DNA of 64,000 nt from an uncultured Comamonas sp. (lineage in GTDB: Bacteria > Pseudomonadota > Gammaproteobacteria > Burkholderiales > Burkholderiaceae_C), in assembly GCA_902175065.1 (NCBI GenBank), contig CABIIJ010000018.1:62001-126000 (forward strand). The letters run 5' to 3'. The notes beneath the pieces were generated by a model. It ran no database searches. It was not told the origin of the DNA and worked only from the letters and a program-made list of their open reading frames with translations. The position numbers and the translations under genes were made by a program. This document shows, piece by piece, positions 36,371-44,481 of this stretch. Within the stretch, counting starts at the first letter, position 1. Each line of letters opens with the position of its first letter.

Positions 36371-36388
36371 TTCGAATTCCAGAAACGC

Positions 36389-36415
36389 AACGCCACCGCA
36401 AGGTGGCGTTTTTTT
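36389..36415 (+). terminator. Rho-independent terminator of icd
   Basis: AACGCCACC (36389-36397) pairs with GGTGGCGTT (36402-36410), followed by a run of seven T residues. Confidence 0.92.
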
Positions 36416-36605
36416 ATGGATGGGCGGCCGGGCTGATGTTGTTGGCTGTCCGCACGATGGCCGCGCTGGATTTTGCCCGGTGGGTCGCCGATACTCTCGG
36501 CGCCTGGAGGGCGATCTCCCATCTGGTTCCCCTGCTGCTCTTGCTGGCGAGTGCCCGGCCTGCCAGGGAGTGCCTTGCACAAACCTATTCCTGATATTTT
36601 TTAGG

Positions 36606-36681
36606 AGCTGTTTCCACTTTGAATATAAGTATTTCAGGATTGTTTATCCTTGAAATCCTTGTATGAAAAGCGGTAACAGCT
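36606..36681. repeat. Dispersed palindrome copy 2
   Basis: The left arm AGCTGTTTCCACTTTGAATA (from 36606) is imperfectly complementary to the right arm, whose complement reads AGCTGTTACCGCTTTTCATA (from 36681). The arms are about 35 bases with a five-base loop. It shares ends and size with the elements at 31610, 56733 and 60301. Confidence 0.75.
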
Positions 36682-36690
36682 ACGATTATT

Positions 36691-37920
36691 ATGAAAAACG
36701 ACCACCTGACGACCCACTTGATCCACCATCCCTACCATGCCCCGGAGGATTTTTCCGCCCCGCAATTGCCGGTGCACAAGGCCTCCACCGTATTTTTCCC
36801 GGACGTGGCAACGATGCGTTCGCGCCGCTGGCTGGACAAAAGCGGCTACACCTATGGACTGCATGGCACGCCCACCTCGTTCACGCTGGAGGAGCGTCTG
36901 TGCGCCCTGGAGGGCGGCAGGCAATGCCTGCTGGTGCCCAGCGGGCTGGCAGCGATCAGCACTGTCTCGCTGGCATTGCTCGATCAGGGCGACGAAGTCC
37001 TGATCCCCGATAACGCCTACGGCCCGAACAAGGATTTCGCTGGGCATGAACTCTTGCGCTACGGGATTCGCCATGCCTTCTTCAACCCCATGGACATCGA
37101 GGACTTGCGCCGCAAACTCACGCCCGCCACCAAACTGGTGTGGCTGGAAGCACCAGGCTCGGTCACCATGGAGTTTCCGGATCTGATCGCCCAGGTGCAG
37201 TGCGTGCAACGCCACGGGGCGCTTGCCGCCCTGGACAACACCTGGGGCGCCGGCCTGGCCTTTTTGCCCTTTGACCTGCTGCGCGATGGCGGCAGCCTGG
37301 GCGTCGACATCTCGGCCCATGCCCTGACCAAATACCCCAGCGGTGGCGGTGACGTGCTCATGGGCAGCATTACCACCTGCGACCCGGCATTGCATATGCG
37401 CCTGAAACTCACGCACATGCGCCTGGGCCTGGGGGTGGGAATGAACGATGTGGAGCTGGTGCTGCGCTCCCTGCCCAGCACGCCCCTGCGCTACCACGCG
37501 CAAGATAAAACCGCCCGTCAATTGGCGGCAGCGCTGCAGCGCCAGACGGTGGTCACCCAATTGCTGCACCCGGCCTTTGTCGGCAGTCCCGGCCACAGCC
37601 ATTGGCAGCAGTTGTGTGTTTCCCGGGAAAACCCTGATGGGGTGGCTGCCGGCATCTTCAGCGTGGTGCTGGATGCGCTGCAAAGCCAGATCGATGATTT
37701 CTGCAATCGCTTGCAGCGCTTCCGGCTGGGCTATAGCTGGGGCGGGCATGTCAGCCTGGTCATGCCCTATGGCCTGGACGACATGCGCAACCTGGGCCGA
37801 GGGCAGGTGGCTGCCGGCGGTGTCGTGCGCCTGTGCATCGGCCTGGAGGATGGGGTGGATCTGGAGCGGGATCTGGCCCAGGCCTACGCCCAGGCGTTTG
37901 CGCAGGATTGGCGACATTAA
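36691..37920 (+). CDS. metC: Cystathionine beta-lyase, PLP-dependent
   Basis: The 409-residue protein is a Cys/Met-metabolism PLP enzyme: STVFFPDVATM, YTYGLHGTPTSFTLEERLCA, LVPSGLAAISTVSLALLDQG and DEVLIPDNAYGPN. The cofactor-contacting LDNTWGAG (Asp182) and the Schiff-base lysine in SAHALTKYPSGGGDVLMG (Lys214) are present. The YGP...N and SGGGD pattern favours beta-lyase over gamma-synthase. It converts cystathionine to homocysteine for methionine synthesis. Copy 2 of the palindrome stands directly upstream. Confidence 0.88.
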   Translation: MKNDHLTTHLIHHPYHAPEDFSAPQLPVHKASTVFFPDVATMRSRRWLDKSGYTYGLHGTPTSFTLEERLCALEGGRQCLLVPSGLAAISTVSLALLDQGDEVLIPDNAYGPNKDFAGHELLRYGIRHAFFNPMDIEDLRRKLTPATKLVWLEAPGSVTMEFPDLIAQVQCVQRHGALAALDNTWGAGLAFLPFDLLRDGGSLGVDISAHALTKYPSGGGDVLMGSITTCDPALHMRLKLTHMRLGLGVGMNDVELVLRSLPSTPLRYHAQDKTARQLAAALQRQTVVTQLLHPAFVGSPGHSHWQQLCVSRENPDGVAAGIFSVVLDALQSQIDDFCNRLQRFRLGYSWGGHVSLVMPYGLDDMRNLGRGQVAAGGVVRLCIGLEDGVDLERDLAQAYAQAFAQDWRH

Positions 37921-37965
37921 CCACGAGCTAACCACGAGCGTGCCGGACACGGGCACTGGCCAAAT

Positions 37966-37997
37966 AAAAAAAGCCAGCCAGGGCGATCCTGGCTGGC
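37966..37997 (-). terminator. Rho-independent terminator of apbE
   Basis: GCCAGCCAGG (37973-37982) pairs with CCTGGCTGGC (37988-37997). On the minus strand the hairpin is followed by seven T residues (37972-37966). It lies between convergent metC and apbE and could act on both. Confidence 0.85.
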
Positions 37998-38042
37998 GTG
38001 GTTTCGGGCGGTGGGCCTGGGCGGTCATGACCGCCAGCGCCA

Positions 38043-39095
38043 TTACGCCTGCAATTGCTGCGCCATGGCGGTGTTTTGCCAGACCTGGCCATCGTTGCCG
38101 GCAGCCAGCACGGCCACATCCGGGTGCTGCTGGCTCCAGGCGGGGATGGCCGCAGGCCCTTGCACCATCAGCGCCGTCCCCCAGCCGTTGACGGCAGCCA
38201 CCTCGCGGGCCACCAGGGCCACGCCGTGAACCTGGGTGGTCGGCCAGCCCGTGCGGGGGTTCAGAACATGGTGGTAGCGCTGGCCGTCGCGCTCAAAACA
38301 GCGCTCGTAGTCGCCGGAGGAGGCGACCACGCCCTGGCCCTCGATGGCAACCACGCCCAGCAGTCGGACGGGCTGGCGCGGGTCGCGAATCCCAACGCGC
38401 CAGGGGCGGCCCTGCAACCGGCCGATGGCCACGACATCCCCGCCGCCGTTGATCAGGGCGTTCTGGATGCCATGCTCCTGCAGGGTTTGCAGACCGGCTG
38501 CCAGGATGGGCAGCTTGGCAATACCGCCCAAGTCCAGGGCCATATCGGCTTGCGCCAGCAGGGCAGTGTTTTTGGCAGTGTCGAGTTGCAGCCTGTCGGC
38601 ACCAATGTGCTGCAGCGCCTGGGAAATCTGTGCGGCAGTCGGCATGGCCTGTTGGCCTGGCTCGAAGCGCCATGCAGCCAAAGCCCCTACGGTGGGGTCG
38701 AAAGCGCCCTTGCTGGCCTTCCAGACCATACGCGCCTGCTGCAGCACGGCCATCATTTCTGCCGGAACGGTCACGGCAGTTTTGCCCGCCTGTGCGTTGA
38801 TTTGCTGCAACATGCTGTCGCTGCGAAAGCGGCTCATCATGGCCTCAAGCACCTGCATGCGGGCAAATGCCTGCGCCATGGCCGCTTGCAGCGTGGCGGA
38901 GGACGCACCGTCGGTAACGATATCTACCTGCGTCCCCATCAATGCGCGGCTGGCGCGTTGCGGGCCGGAGCCAGCCGTGCTGGCCCAACTGGCGGGGGCG
39001 GCAAGCAGGCCCAGGCTGCCCAGCAAGGGCGTGGCCAGCGCAAAGCGCCGCCGTGTCCATTGCCCACCATTTGCGGGGATGCCTATCTCTACCAT
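38043..39095 (-). CDS. apbE: FAD:protein FMN transferase (ApbE/NosX)
   Basis: ApbE-type enzymes attach FMN covalently to a Thr of partner flavoproteins. This 350-residue protein has a twin-arginine signal (TRRRFALATPLLGSLGLLAA), then the ApbE domain: ALMGTQVDIVTDG, AFDPTVGALAAW-like GAFDPTVGALAAWRFEPGQ, MALDLGGIAKLPILAAGLQT, NALINGGGDVVAIG and YHHVLNPRTGWPT. In N2O reducers a NosX/ApbE protein flavinylates NosR, whose SGAT motif is present nearby. It lies 23 bp downstream of a cytochrome c gene and shares the nos intergenic promoter region. Confidence 0.93.
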   Translation of the reverse strand: MVEIGIPANGGQWTRRRFALATPLLGSLGLLAAPASWASTAGSGPQRASRALMGTQVDIVTDGASSATLQAAMAQAFARMQVLEAMMSRFRSDSMLQQINAQAGKTAVTVPAEMMAVLQQARMVWKASKGAFDPTVGALAAWRFEPGQQAMPTAAQISQALQHIGADRLQLDTAKNTALLAQADMALDLGGIAKLPILAAGLQTLQEHGIQNALINGGGDVVAIGRLQGRPWRVGIRDPRQPVRLLGVVAIEGQGVVASSGDYERCFERDGQRYHHVLNPRTGWPTTQVHGVALVAREVAAVNGWGTALMVQGPAAIPAWSQQHPDVAVLAAGNDGQVWQNTAMAQQLQA

Positions 39096-39118
39096 GGCGC
39101 GTTCTCCTTTTCCCTGGG

Positions 39119-39583
39119 TTACACCGATTGGCTCACCATGAAATCCACGGCGGCCTTCACTTCTTCGTCGGTCAGCTTGGAGCTGCCACCGCGAGCGGGC
39201 ATCATCCCATGGTCACCGGTAAAGCCTTCCAGGGCGTGCTTGTACATCGTGTCATTGCCTTGGGCGATACGGGGGGCCCAGGCCTCCTTATCGCCGGGCT
39301 TGGGTGCGCCGGCAACACCTGCAGCATGGCACATCGCACAGGTTTTGCCGTAAACGCTCTTGCCGTCCACGCTGGCGGTTGCTTCCGCCTTGGGTGCTTC
39401 AGCAGCAGGTGCAGCTTCGGCTGCCGGTGCGGCGGCAGGCGCCTCTGCTTTTGGCGCTTCGGCAGCAGGTGCTTCCACCTTGGGCGCTTCGGCAGCCGGT
39501 GCCGAGGTTTGAGGAGCTTCTTTGCCGCAGGCAGCTAGCAACAGAGCAGCCGAAATAGCAACGGCAAAAGGAAGTTTTTTCAT
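39119..39583 (-). CDS. Membrane-anchored c-type cytochrome, probable electron carrier to NosZ
   Basis: The 154-residue protein has a lipoprotein signal (VAISAALLLAACGKEAP, lipobox LAAC), a 60-residue spacer of repeated EAPKAEAPAA-type units, then a c5-like haem domain. The haem site is KTCAMCHAAGV and the axial methionine is in HGMMPARGGSSKLTDEEVKA. The flexible spacer would let the haem domain reach periplasmic partners. It is divergent from nosZ and upstream of apbE, with a shared FNR-type box, so it probably passes electrons to nitrous-oxide reductase. Confidence 0.88.
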   Translation of the reverse strand: MKKLPFAVAISAALLLAACGKEAPQTSAPAAEAPKVEAPAAEAPKAEAPAAAPAAEAAPAAEAPKAEATASVDGKSVYGKTCAMCHAAGVAGAPKPGDKEAWAPRIAQGNDTMYKHALEGFTGDHGMMPARGGSSKLTDEEVKAAVDFMVSQSV

Positions 39584-39819
39584 ATTACGCTTTCTGTAAG
39601 TATTGAGGAAACAACAAAACGGAGTGCACGCAATAACCGGAAAGTTATAGTGCGCAGACCCCGTTGGATGCGTCGTAGTGTGAACGACTTCCTGGAATAT
39701 ACATTTGATATGAATCAATGTGCAAAACCCGGGGTCATGCACACTAGGACTTGCCCTAACGGGGTTTTCCTGATGGGTATATCGGCCCAGAGGGCTTTTT
39801 ATTACATAGATAAAACACC
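39584..39819. promoter_or_regulatory. Divergent nos promoter region with a perfect FNR/DNR box
   Basis: TTGATATGAATCAA at 39705-39718 fits TTGAT-N4-ATCAA exactly. It is centred 108 bp before nosZ and 129 bp before the cytochrome gene. FNR, DNR or NNR proteins activate denitrification genes from such sites when oxygen is low or nitric oxide is present. One box may serve both operons, or a weaker second site may exist that I did not see. Confidence 0.85.
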
Positions 39820-41745
39820 ATGAGTCAATCGAACCGTCCTGAAAAAGAGGCCGTACCGGCCCGTCGAAAGTTCCTCAACACTGCTGCGCTCGCTGGCTTG
39901 GCTGGTGTTGTAGGTTGTACGGAAAAAGCTGCACCTGCAGCAGCATCCTCCACCCCCGCAGCCACTCCGGCAGCGGCCTCTTCTGCGGCTTCGTCGGGAA
40001 CCCACCTGAAGCCCGGTGAGCTCGATAGCTACTACGGCCTGTGGAGCGGTGGTCACAACGGTGATGTGCGCGTGCTGGGCATGCCTTCCGGACGAGAGCT
40101 GTTGCGCATTCCTTGCTTCCGTCCCGATGCACTGGTTGGCTGGGGTATCACCAACGAATCCCTCGATGTGATGGGGCGTAACGCCAAAGGCGGCCCGCTG
40201 TACAACGTTGCCGATACCCATCACTTGCACGCTTCGTACAAGGGCGGCAACTATGACGGTCGTTACGCATGGGTGAACGATAAGCTGAACAGCCGTATCG
40301 CACGTATCCGCCTGGACTATTTCATTTGCGACAAGATCACCACGCTGCCGAACGTCCAGGGCTTCCACGGAATTTTCCCCGACAAGGCCGATCCGGTTGA
40401 CCCCGCCATCAACTACACCACCCGTGTTTTCTGCGGTGCTGAGTTCTCCATTCCGCTGCCCAACGATGGCTCCGATGTAAACGCTCCTGAAAAATACCGT
40501 TCGCTGTTCACTTGCGTTGATGCCGAAACCATGGAAGTGCGTTGGCAAGTGCTGATCGACGGCAACTGCGACCTGACCGCAACCTCCTACGACGGCAAGT
40601 TGGCCGCGACCAACCAGTACAACGTCGAAATGGGCGTGCATTACGAGGACATGATGTCCGCAGAGCGCGATGCGTGCCTGTTCTTCAACATTGCGCGTAT
40701 CGAAGAGGCCGTGAAGGCTGGCAAATTCAAGACCTATGGCACTTCCAAAGTGCCGGTGGTGGACGGTACCCAGGAAGCCAACAAGGATCCGCTGACCGCC
40801 CTGACCGGCTATGTGTCCGTGCCGAAGAACCCCCACGGCGTGAACGCTTCGCCCGATGGCAAGTACTTCATCTGTGCAGGCAAGCTCTCGCCAACCACCA
40901 CCACCATTGAGTTGACCAAGGTGCTTGACTGGTTCGATGGCAAGTTGGAAAACATCGACGACGCCATCGTCGCTGAAGTCGAAGTGGGCCTGGGCCCTCT
41001 GCACACCGCGTTTGACGGCCGTGGCAATGCCTACACCACGCTGTTCCTCGACAGCCAGATGGTGAAGTGGAACATCGAGAAAGCCATCGCCTTCCACAAT
41101 GGCGACAAGAGTGCCGAGTACGTGATTGACCGTCTGGATGTGCACTATCAGCCGGGCCATACCAACGCGACCCAGTCCGAAACCATGGCTGCTGATGGCA
41201 AATACCTGGTGGTTGGTTGCAAGTTCTCCAAAGACCGTTTCTTGCCCGTCGGTCCTTTCCACCCGGAAAACGAGCAGATCATCGACATCTCGGGCGACAA
41301 GATGGTGTTGCTGGCCGACCACCCTGTGCGTGGCGAGCCGCACGACTTCATCATCTTCAAGCGTGACATCATCAAGACCAAGCAGGTATATGACCTGGAT
41401 GAGTCCCCTCTGGCCGTGAAAGATGCCAAGGATTCGGGTGTGTTCCGCGACGGCAAGAAGGTGACGGTGCGCTTGACCTCCCAGGCGCCTGCATTCTCCA
41501 TGCGCGAGTTCACGGTCAAAAAGGGCGACGAGGTGACTTTGATTCTGACCAACCTGGACAAGATCGAAGATTTGACCCACGGTTTTGCTCTGCCGAACTA
41601 CAACATTCAGTTCGTTATCAATCCGCTTGAAACCAAGTCTGTCACTTTTGTGGCCGATAAGCCGGGTGTATTCTGGGCTTATTGCTCCACTTTCTGCCAT
41701 GCACTGCACTTGGAAATGCGCACGCGGATGATTGTTGAGGCTTAA
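39820..41745 (+). CDS. nosZ: Nitrous-oxide reductase, clade I (Tat type)
   Basis: NosZ reduces N2O to N2 in the periplasm. The 641-residue protein has a twin-arginine signal (ARRKFLNTAALAGLAGVVG) and an Ala/Ser-rich spacer, then the seven-bladed propeller. Copper-Z histidines lie in SGGHNGDVRVLG, DTHHLHASYKGG, HGVNASPDGKYFICAGKLSP, GLGPLHTAFDGRGNAYTTLF, HYQPGHTNATQSET and EPHDFIIFKRD. The C-terminal cupredoxin domain has the CuA ligands Cys622, Cys626, His630 and Met633 (YCSTFCHALHLEM). The Tat signal places it in clade I. It is followed by nosR after two hairpins. Confidence 0.98.
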   Translation: MSQSNRPEKEAVPARRKFLNTAALAGLAGVVGCTEKAAPAAASSTPAATPAAASSAASSGTHLKPGELDSYYGLWSGGHNGDVRVLGMPSGRELLRIPCFRPDALVGWGITNESLDVMGRNAKGGPLYNVADTHHLHASYKGGNYDGRYAWVNDKLNSRIARIRLDYFICDKITTLPNVQGFHGIFPDKADPVDPAINYTTRVFCGAEFSIPLPNDGSDVNAPEKYRSLFTCVDAETMEVRWQVLIDGNCDLTATSYDGKLAATNQYNVEMGVHYEDMMSAERDACLFFNIARIEEAVKAGKFKTYGTSKVPVVDGTQEANKDPLTALTGYVSVPKNPHGVNASPDGKYFICAGKLSPTTTTIELTKVLDWFDGKLENIDDAIVAEVEVGLGPLHTAFDGRGNAYTTLFLDSQMVKWNIEKAIAFHNGDKSAEYVIDRLDVHYQPGHTNATQSETMAADGKYLVVGCKFSKDRFLPVGPFHPENEQIIDISGDKMVLLADHPVRGEPHDFIIFKRDIIKTKQVYDLDESPLAVKDAKDSGVFRDGKKVTVRLTSQAPAFSMREFTVKKGDEVTLILTNLDKIEDLTHGFALPNYNIQFVINPLETKSVTFVADKPGVFWAYCSTFCHALHLEMRTRMIVEA

Positions 41746-41762
41746 ACTGCTGTTGTGACTCT

Positions 41763-41828
41763 CCCCCTGCTCGGTGTTGGCAGGGGGGAACAAAATAGCT
41801 CTTTTTTACAGGCACCCTCTGGTGCCTG
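41763..41828 (+). terminator. Two hairpins between nosZ and nosR
   Basis: CCCCCTGC (41763-41770) pairs with GCAGGGGG (41780-41787). Twelve bases later comes a T-run of six (41802-41807), then a second hairpin CAGGCACC-CTCT-GGTGCCTG (41809-41828). The first may be a partial terminator or an mRNA processing/stabilising element that makes NosZ more abundant than NosR. The nosR ATG is 20 bases past the second hairpin. Confidence 0.65.
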
Positions 41829-41847
41829 TTATCTATTGGATAGTCAG

Positions 41848-44481
41848 ATGTTTTTCCTGGGTCAACGGTTTGCTGCTTGGTTGTTGTTCTTGTTCCTGAT
41901 GGTGGCTGGTGCAGGTGTTTCTCCGCTTGCACGGGCTGCAAATACCGCTTATGAAGCAGAACTGCCGGCAAATCTAGCGACGACGCCGGATATGTGTTCT
42001 TTGCTTCCCTGCACAGAGGTATTCCCCGGAGCCTCATATTTTTCATTGCGCAAAGGGCAGCCGTCTTATGTTGAGGCGTACGACAACGATGGTGCCGGGA
42101 AAAAGCTTCTTGGTTATGTGATGCTGTCCACCGATATTACGGACACCCCTGCCTACTCCGGCAAGCCTGTGGTGACCTTGATTGGCATGGATAAAGACGG
42201 CAAGTATGTTGGTGTCAAAGTGCTCAAGCATTCTGAGCCTATCTTGTTGTTAGGGATTCCAGAATCTGCACTTATTAATTTCAATAATCAGTATCTTGGA
42301 AAATCGGCTGCAGATAACATCGAAGTGGGTCCTTCACGCCCAGATGAAGATATTCTCGGTGTGGATGCAATCTCTGGTGCTACTGTGACGGTGATTGCAC
42401 AAAATCAGGTGATGCAACTTTCTGGTCAGGCAGTTGCTCGCCAGACGGGCATTATTGAGCCGACGGTGCGTGATCCAGCACGTTTCCTTACGACAGGGAA
42501 GCAATACAGCTGGAATGAATTGGTGAAAATTGGTGCGGTTCAACGGCTCCTGGTCAAACCTGAGCAGGTTGGCCTGGCCCGCAGTTCGGTGCCATTTATC
42601 GAATTGTGGTTTGGAGATCTCAATCAGCCAGATGTTGGCATCAGCCTGCTTGGGAAAAATAATTTTGAACGTCTGCATTCTGGTCTGAAAGAAGGTGAAA
42701 GTGCGTTCTTTATTATTAAAACAGCCGGGGATGAATCATTCAAAGGCTCGGGGTTCGTTCGCGGTGGCATTTTTGATCGTGTTCAGGCAAAACAGGGTGC
42801 GGATGCCTTTACTTTCCGCGATCTGGATTATTTGAATCTGTATGGTTTGGATCCTGCAGATGCCCCGCGTTATAACGAAGCGGGTATATTCATTGTTCGA
42901 TCGAACTCCTTTTCTCCTGCCTATCCGTGGCGTTTGGCCTTTCTCGGCAACCGCGTAGATCGTGCTACGGGGCATCGCAGTTTTGCTGTTTTTGAATCCA
43001 AGTATTGGCTGCCAGCGAGTATGTTGGAGGGAGGGCGTCCAAAAGTTCAGGAGCCGGATGCGCCTTGGGTGCGCGTCTGGAAGACCCAGGCTGTCAAAAT
43101 TGCCTTGTTTGCTTTCATTTTGGTTGCTGTGACTATTGTTTATGCGTTCCGGGAAAAACTGACACGTTTGTCCACGCATAAGAATAAATGGCCGGTGAAT
43201 GGATTCAAGTATATTTTCTGGACTGTCAGCATGGTCTGGATTGGCTTTGGGCTGATGGCCCAGCCATCCATTACCCAGGTGCTGACATGGTTTCATTCGA
43301 TCCTGTTTCAGTGGACGTGGTCGTTGTTTTTGTCCGATCCATTCATCTTCTTGTTCTGGATTTTCATCATCGGTACGGTGTTCTTGTTTGGTCGGGGTTT
43401 GTTCTGTGGCTGGATGTGTCCGTTTGGTTCGCTGCAGGAATCCATTTTCAAAATTGCCAAATTGATCGGATTCAAACGCTTCCAAACGCAGTTGCCGCAG
43501 AAATGGCATGATCGTTTGAAGTGGGGGAAATACATAGTATTTTTCTTCCTGCTCACAGTGTCTCTGTTCTCGATGGGGCTGGCTGAAAAACTGGCTGAGG
43601 TCGAACCGTTCAAAACCACCTTCCTGGTAGGTGTCATGAATCGCTCGTGGCCCTATGGGTTGTTCGTGGCGGCAATTTTGGGTGTGTCCATCTTCATTGA
43701 GCGCCCATATTGCAAATATATCTGTCCGCTGGGCGCGTCCCTGGCCATTCCCAGCACCTTCCGCTGGTTCGGCTTGAAGCGCAAGCAGGATTGCAATAGC
43801 TGCAAGGCTTGCGCTGTGGGCTGCGGTGCCCAGGCGATTGATACCGATGGCCGTATTGATCATCGCGAGTGCTTGCACTGTCTCGATTGCATGATTCTGT
43901 ATACCGATACCAAAGGTTGCCCGCCCTTGGCCAAAGAGCGCAAGCGTCGTGAGCGTGATGGGTTGGAAATTACGTCGATTGGCAAGAATGGCTATTTCAT
44001 TCCAATCCACCCTGCCACGGTGGATGACCAGATCGCAGCAAAAGCCAAGGGAGGTGTCGATCCCAGAATGCCTACCGATCCGACCTTGCCTGCACACAAG
44101 CGCGACGCTGGTCTGGTGAAGTGGCTGCTGCTGGAAATCCGTGATCATCTGTGGCCTTGGAGTAGCGAAGGCTGGCACAGCAAACGGGCCTTGCAGATGG
44201 CCGGGATCGCCTTGGCCGCTGCGGCAACCGTTGCGTGGGTGATGACGGCAATGGGGCACTTGTCCTCTGGCGCCATCATTGGCTGGTGGTTCGGGTGGAG
44301 CCTGTACGAAGTCCTGATTCGTATGGCTGGCCGTCGCTATGTCAAAGATGGGTTATGGTGGCGGGACAATTACCGCGTGGCCGGCTGGTTTGACATGATG
44401 AGCTACGTTGCTTTCAAAAACTTGATGATTGGTGCTGCCCTGTTCCTGGTGCTGCAGGCATTGGGGCTGTTTACGCCGTGA
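41848..44481 (+). CDS. nosR: NosR membrane flavo-iron-sulfur electron donor/regulator
   Basis: NosR carries electrons from the quinone pool to NosZ and is needed for nosZ expression. The 877-residue protein has a signal-like start, a periplasmic FMN-binding domain whose VDAISGATVTV (Thr179) is the flavinylation site, several membrane segments, two CxxxCP motifs (CGWMCPFGSLQE and CKYICPLGAS), and two 4Fe-4S clusters (CNSCKACAVGC and CLHCLDC). I start at the ATG of MFFLGQRF; a GTG at 41755 would translate through both hairpins. The stop overlaps nosD (GTGA). Confidence 0.96.
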   Translation: MFFLGQRFAAWLLFLFLMVAGAGVSPLARAANTAYEAELPANLATTPDMCSLLPCTEVFPGASYFSLRKGQPSYVEAYDNDGAGKKLLGYVMLSTDITDTPAYSGKPVVTLIGMDKDGKYVGVKVLKHSEPILLLGIPESALINFNNQYLGKSAADNIEVGPSRPDEDILGVDAISGATVTVIAQNQVMQLSGQAVARQTGIIEPTVRDPARFLTTGKQYSWNELVKIGAVQRLLVKPEQVGLARSSVPFIELWFGDLNQPDVGISLLGKNNFERLHSGLKEGESAFFIIKTAGDESFKGSGFVRGGIFDRVQAKQGADAFTFRDLDYLNLYGLDPADAPRYNEAGIFIVRSNSFSPAYPWRLAFLGNRVDRATGHRSFAVFESKYWLPASMLEGGRPKVQEPDAPWVRVWKTQAVKIALFAFILVAVTIVYAFREKLTRLSTHKNKWPVNGFKYIFWTVSMVWIGFGLMAQPSITQVLTWFHSILFQWTWSLFLSDPFIFLFWIFIIGTVFLFGRGLFCGWMCPFGSLQESIFKIAKLIGFKRFQTQLPQKWHDRLKWGKYIVFFFLLTVSLFSMGLAEKLAEVEPFKTTFLVGVMNRSWPYGLFVAAILGVSIFIERPYCKYICPLGASLAIPSTFRWFGLKRKQDCNSCKACAVGCGAQAIDTDGRIDHRECLHCLDCMILYTDTKGCPPLAKERKRRERDGLEITSIGKNGYFIPIHPATVDDQIAAKAKGGVDPRMPTDPTLPAHKRDAGLVKWLLLEIRDHLWPWSSEGWHSKRALQMAGIALAAAATVAWVMTAMGHLSSGAIIGWWFGWSLYEVLIRMAGRRYVKDGLWWRDNYRVAGWFDMMSYVAFKNLMIGAALFLVLQALGLFTP

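Larger units (their letters stand above)
36371..36690. other. Noncoding region between icd and metC
   Basis: This 320-bp gap holds the icd terminator (36389-36415), a GC-rich stretch in which no gene is convincing, and copy 2 of the dispersed palindrome (36606-36681). The palindrome ends 9 bases before the metC start, so metC translation signals lie against or inside it. Confidence 0.6.

Noticed and set aside
36403-36594. Small hydrophobic plus-strand reading (63 codons) after icd
   Set aside because: It begins inside the icd terminator hairpin, has no ribosome site, and ends next to a palindromic repeat.
39574-39583. TTTTTTCAT near the cytochrome gene start resembling an att core
   Set aside because: It is the complement-strand start codon region of the cytochrome gene, far from the ICE end.
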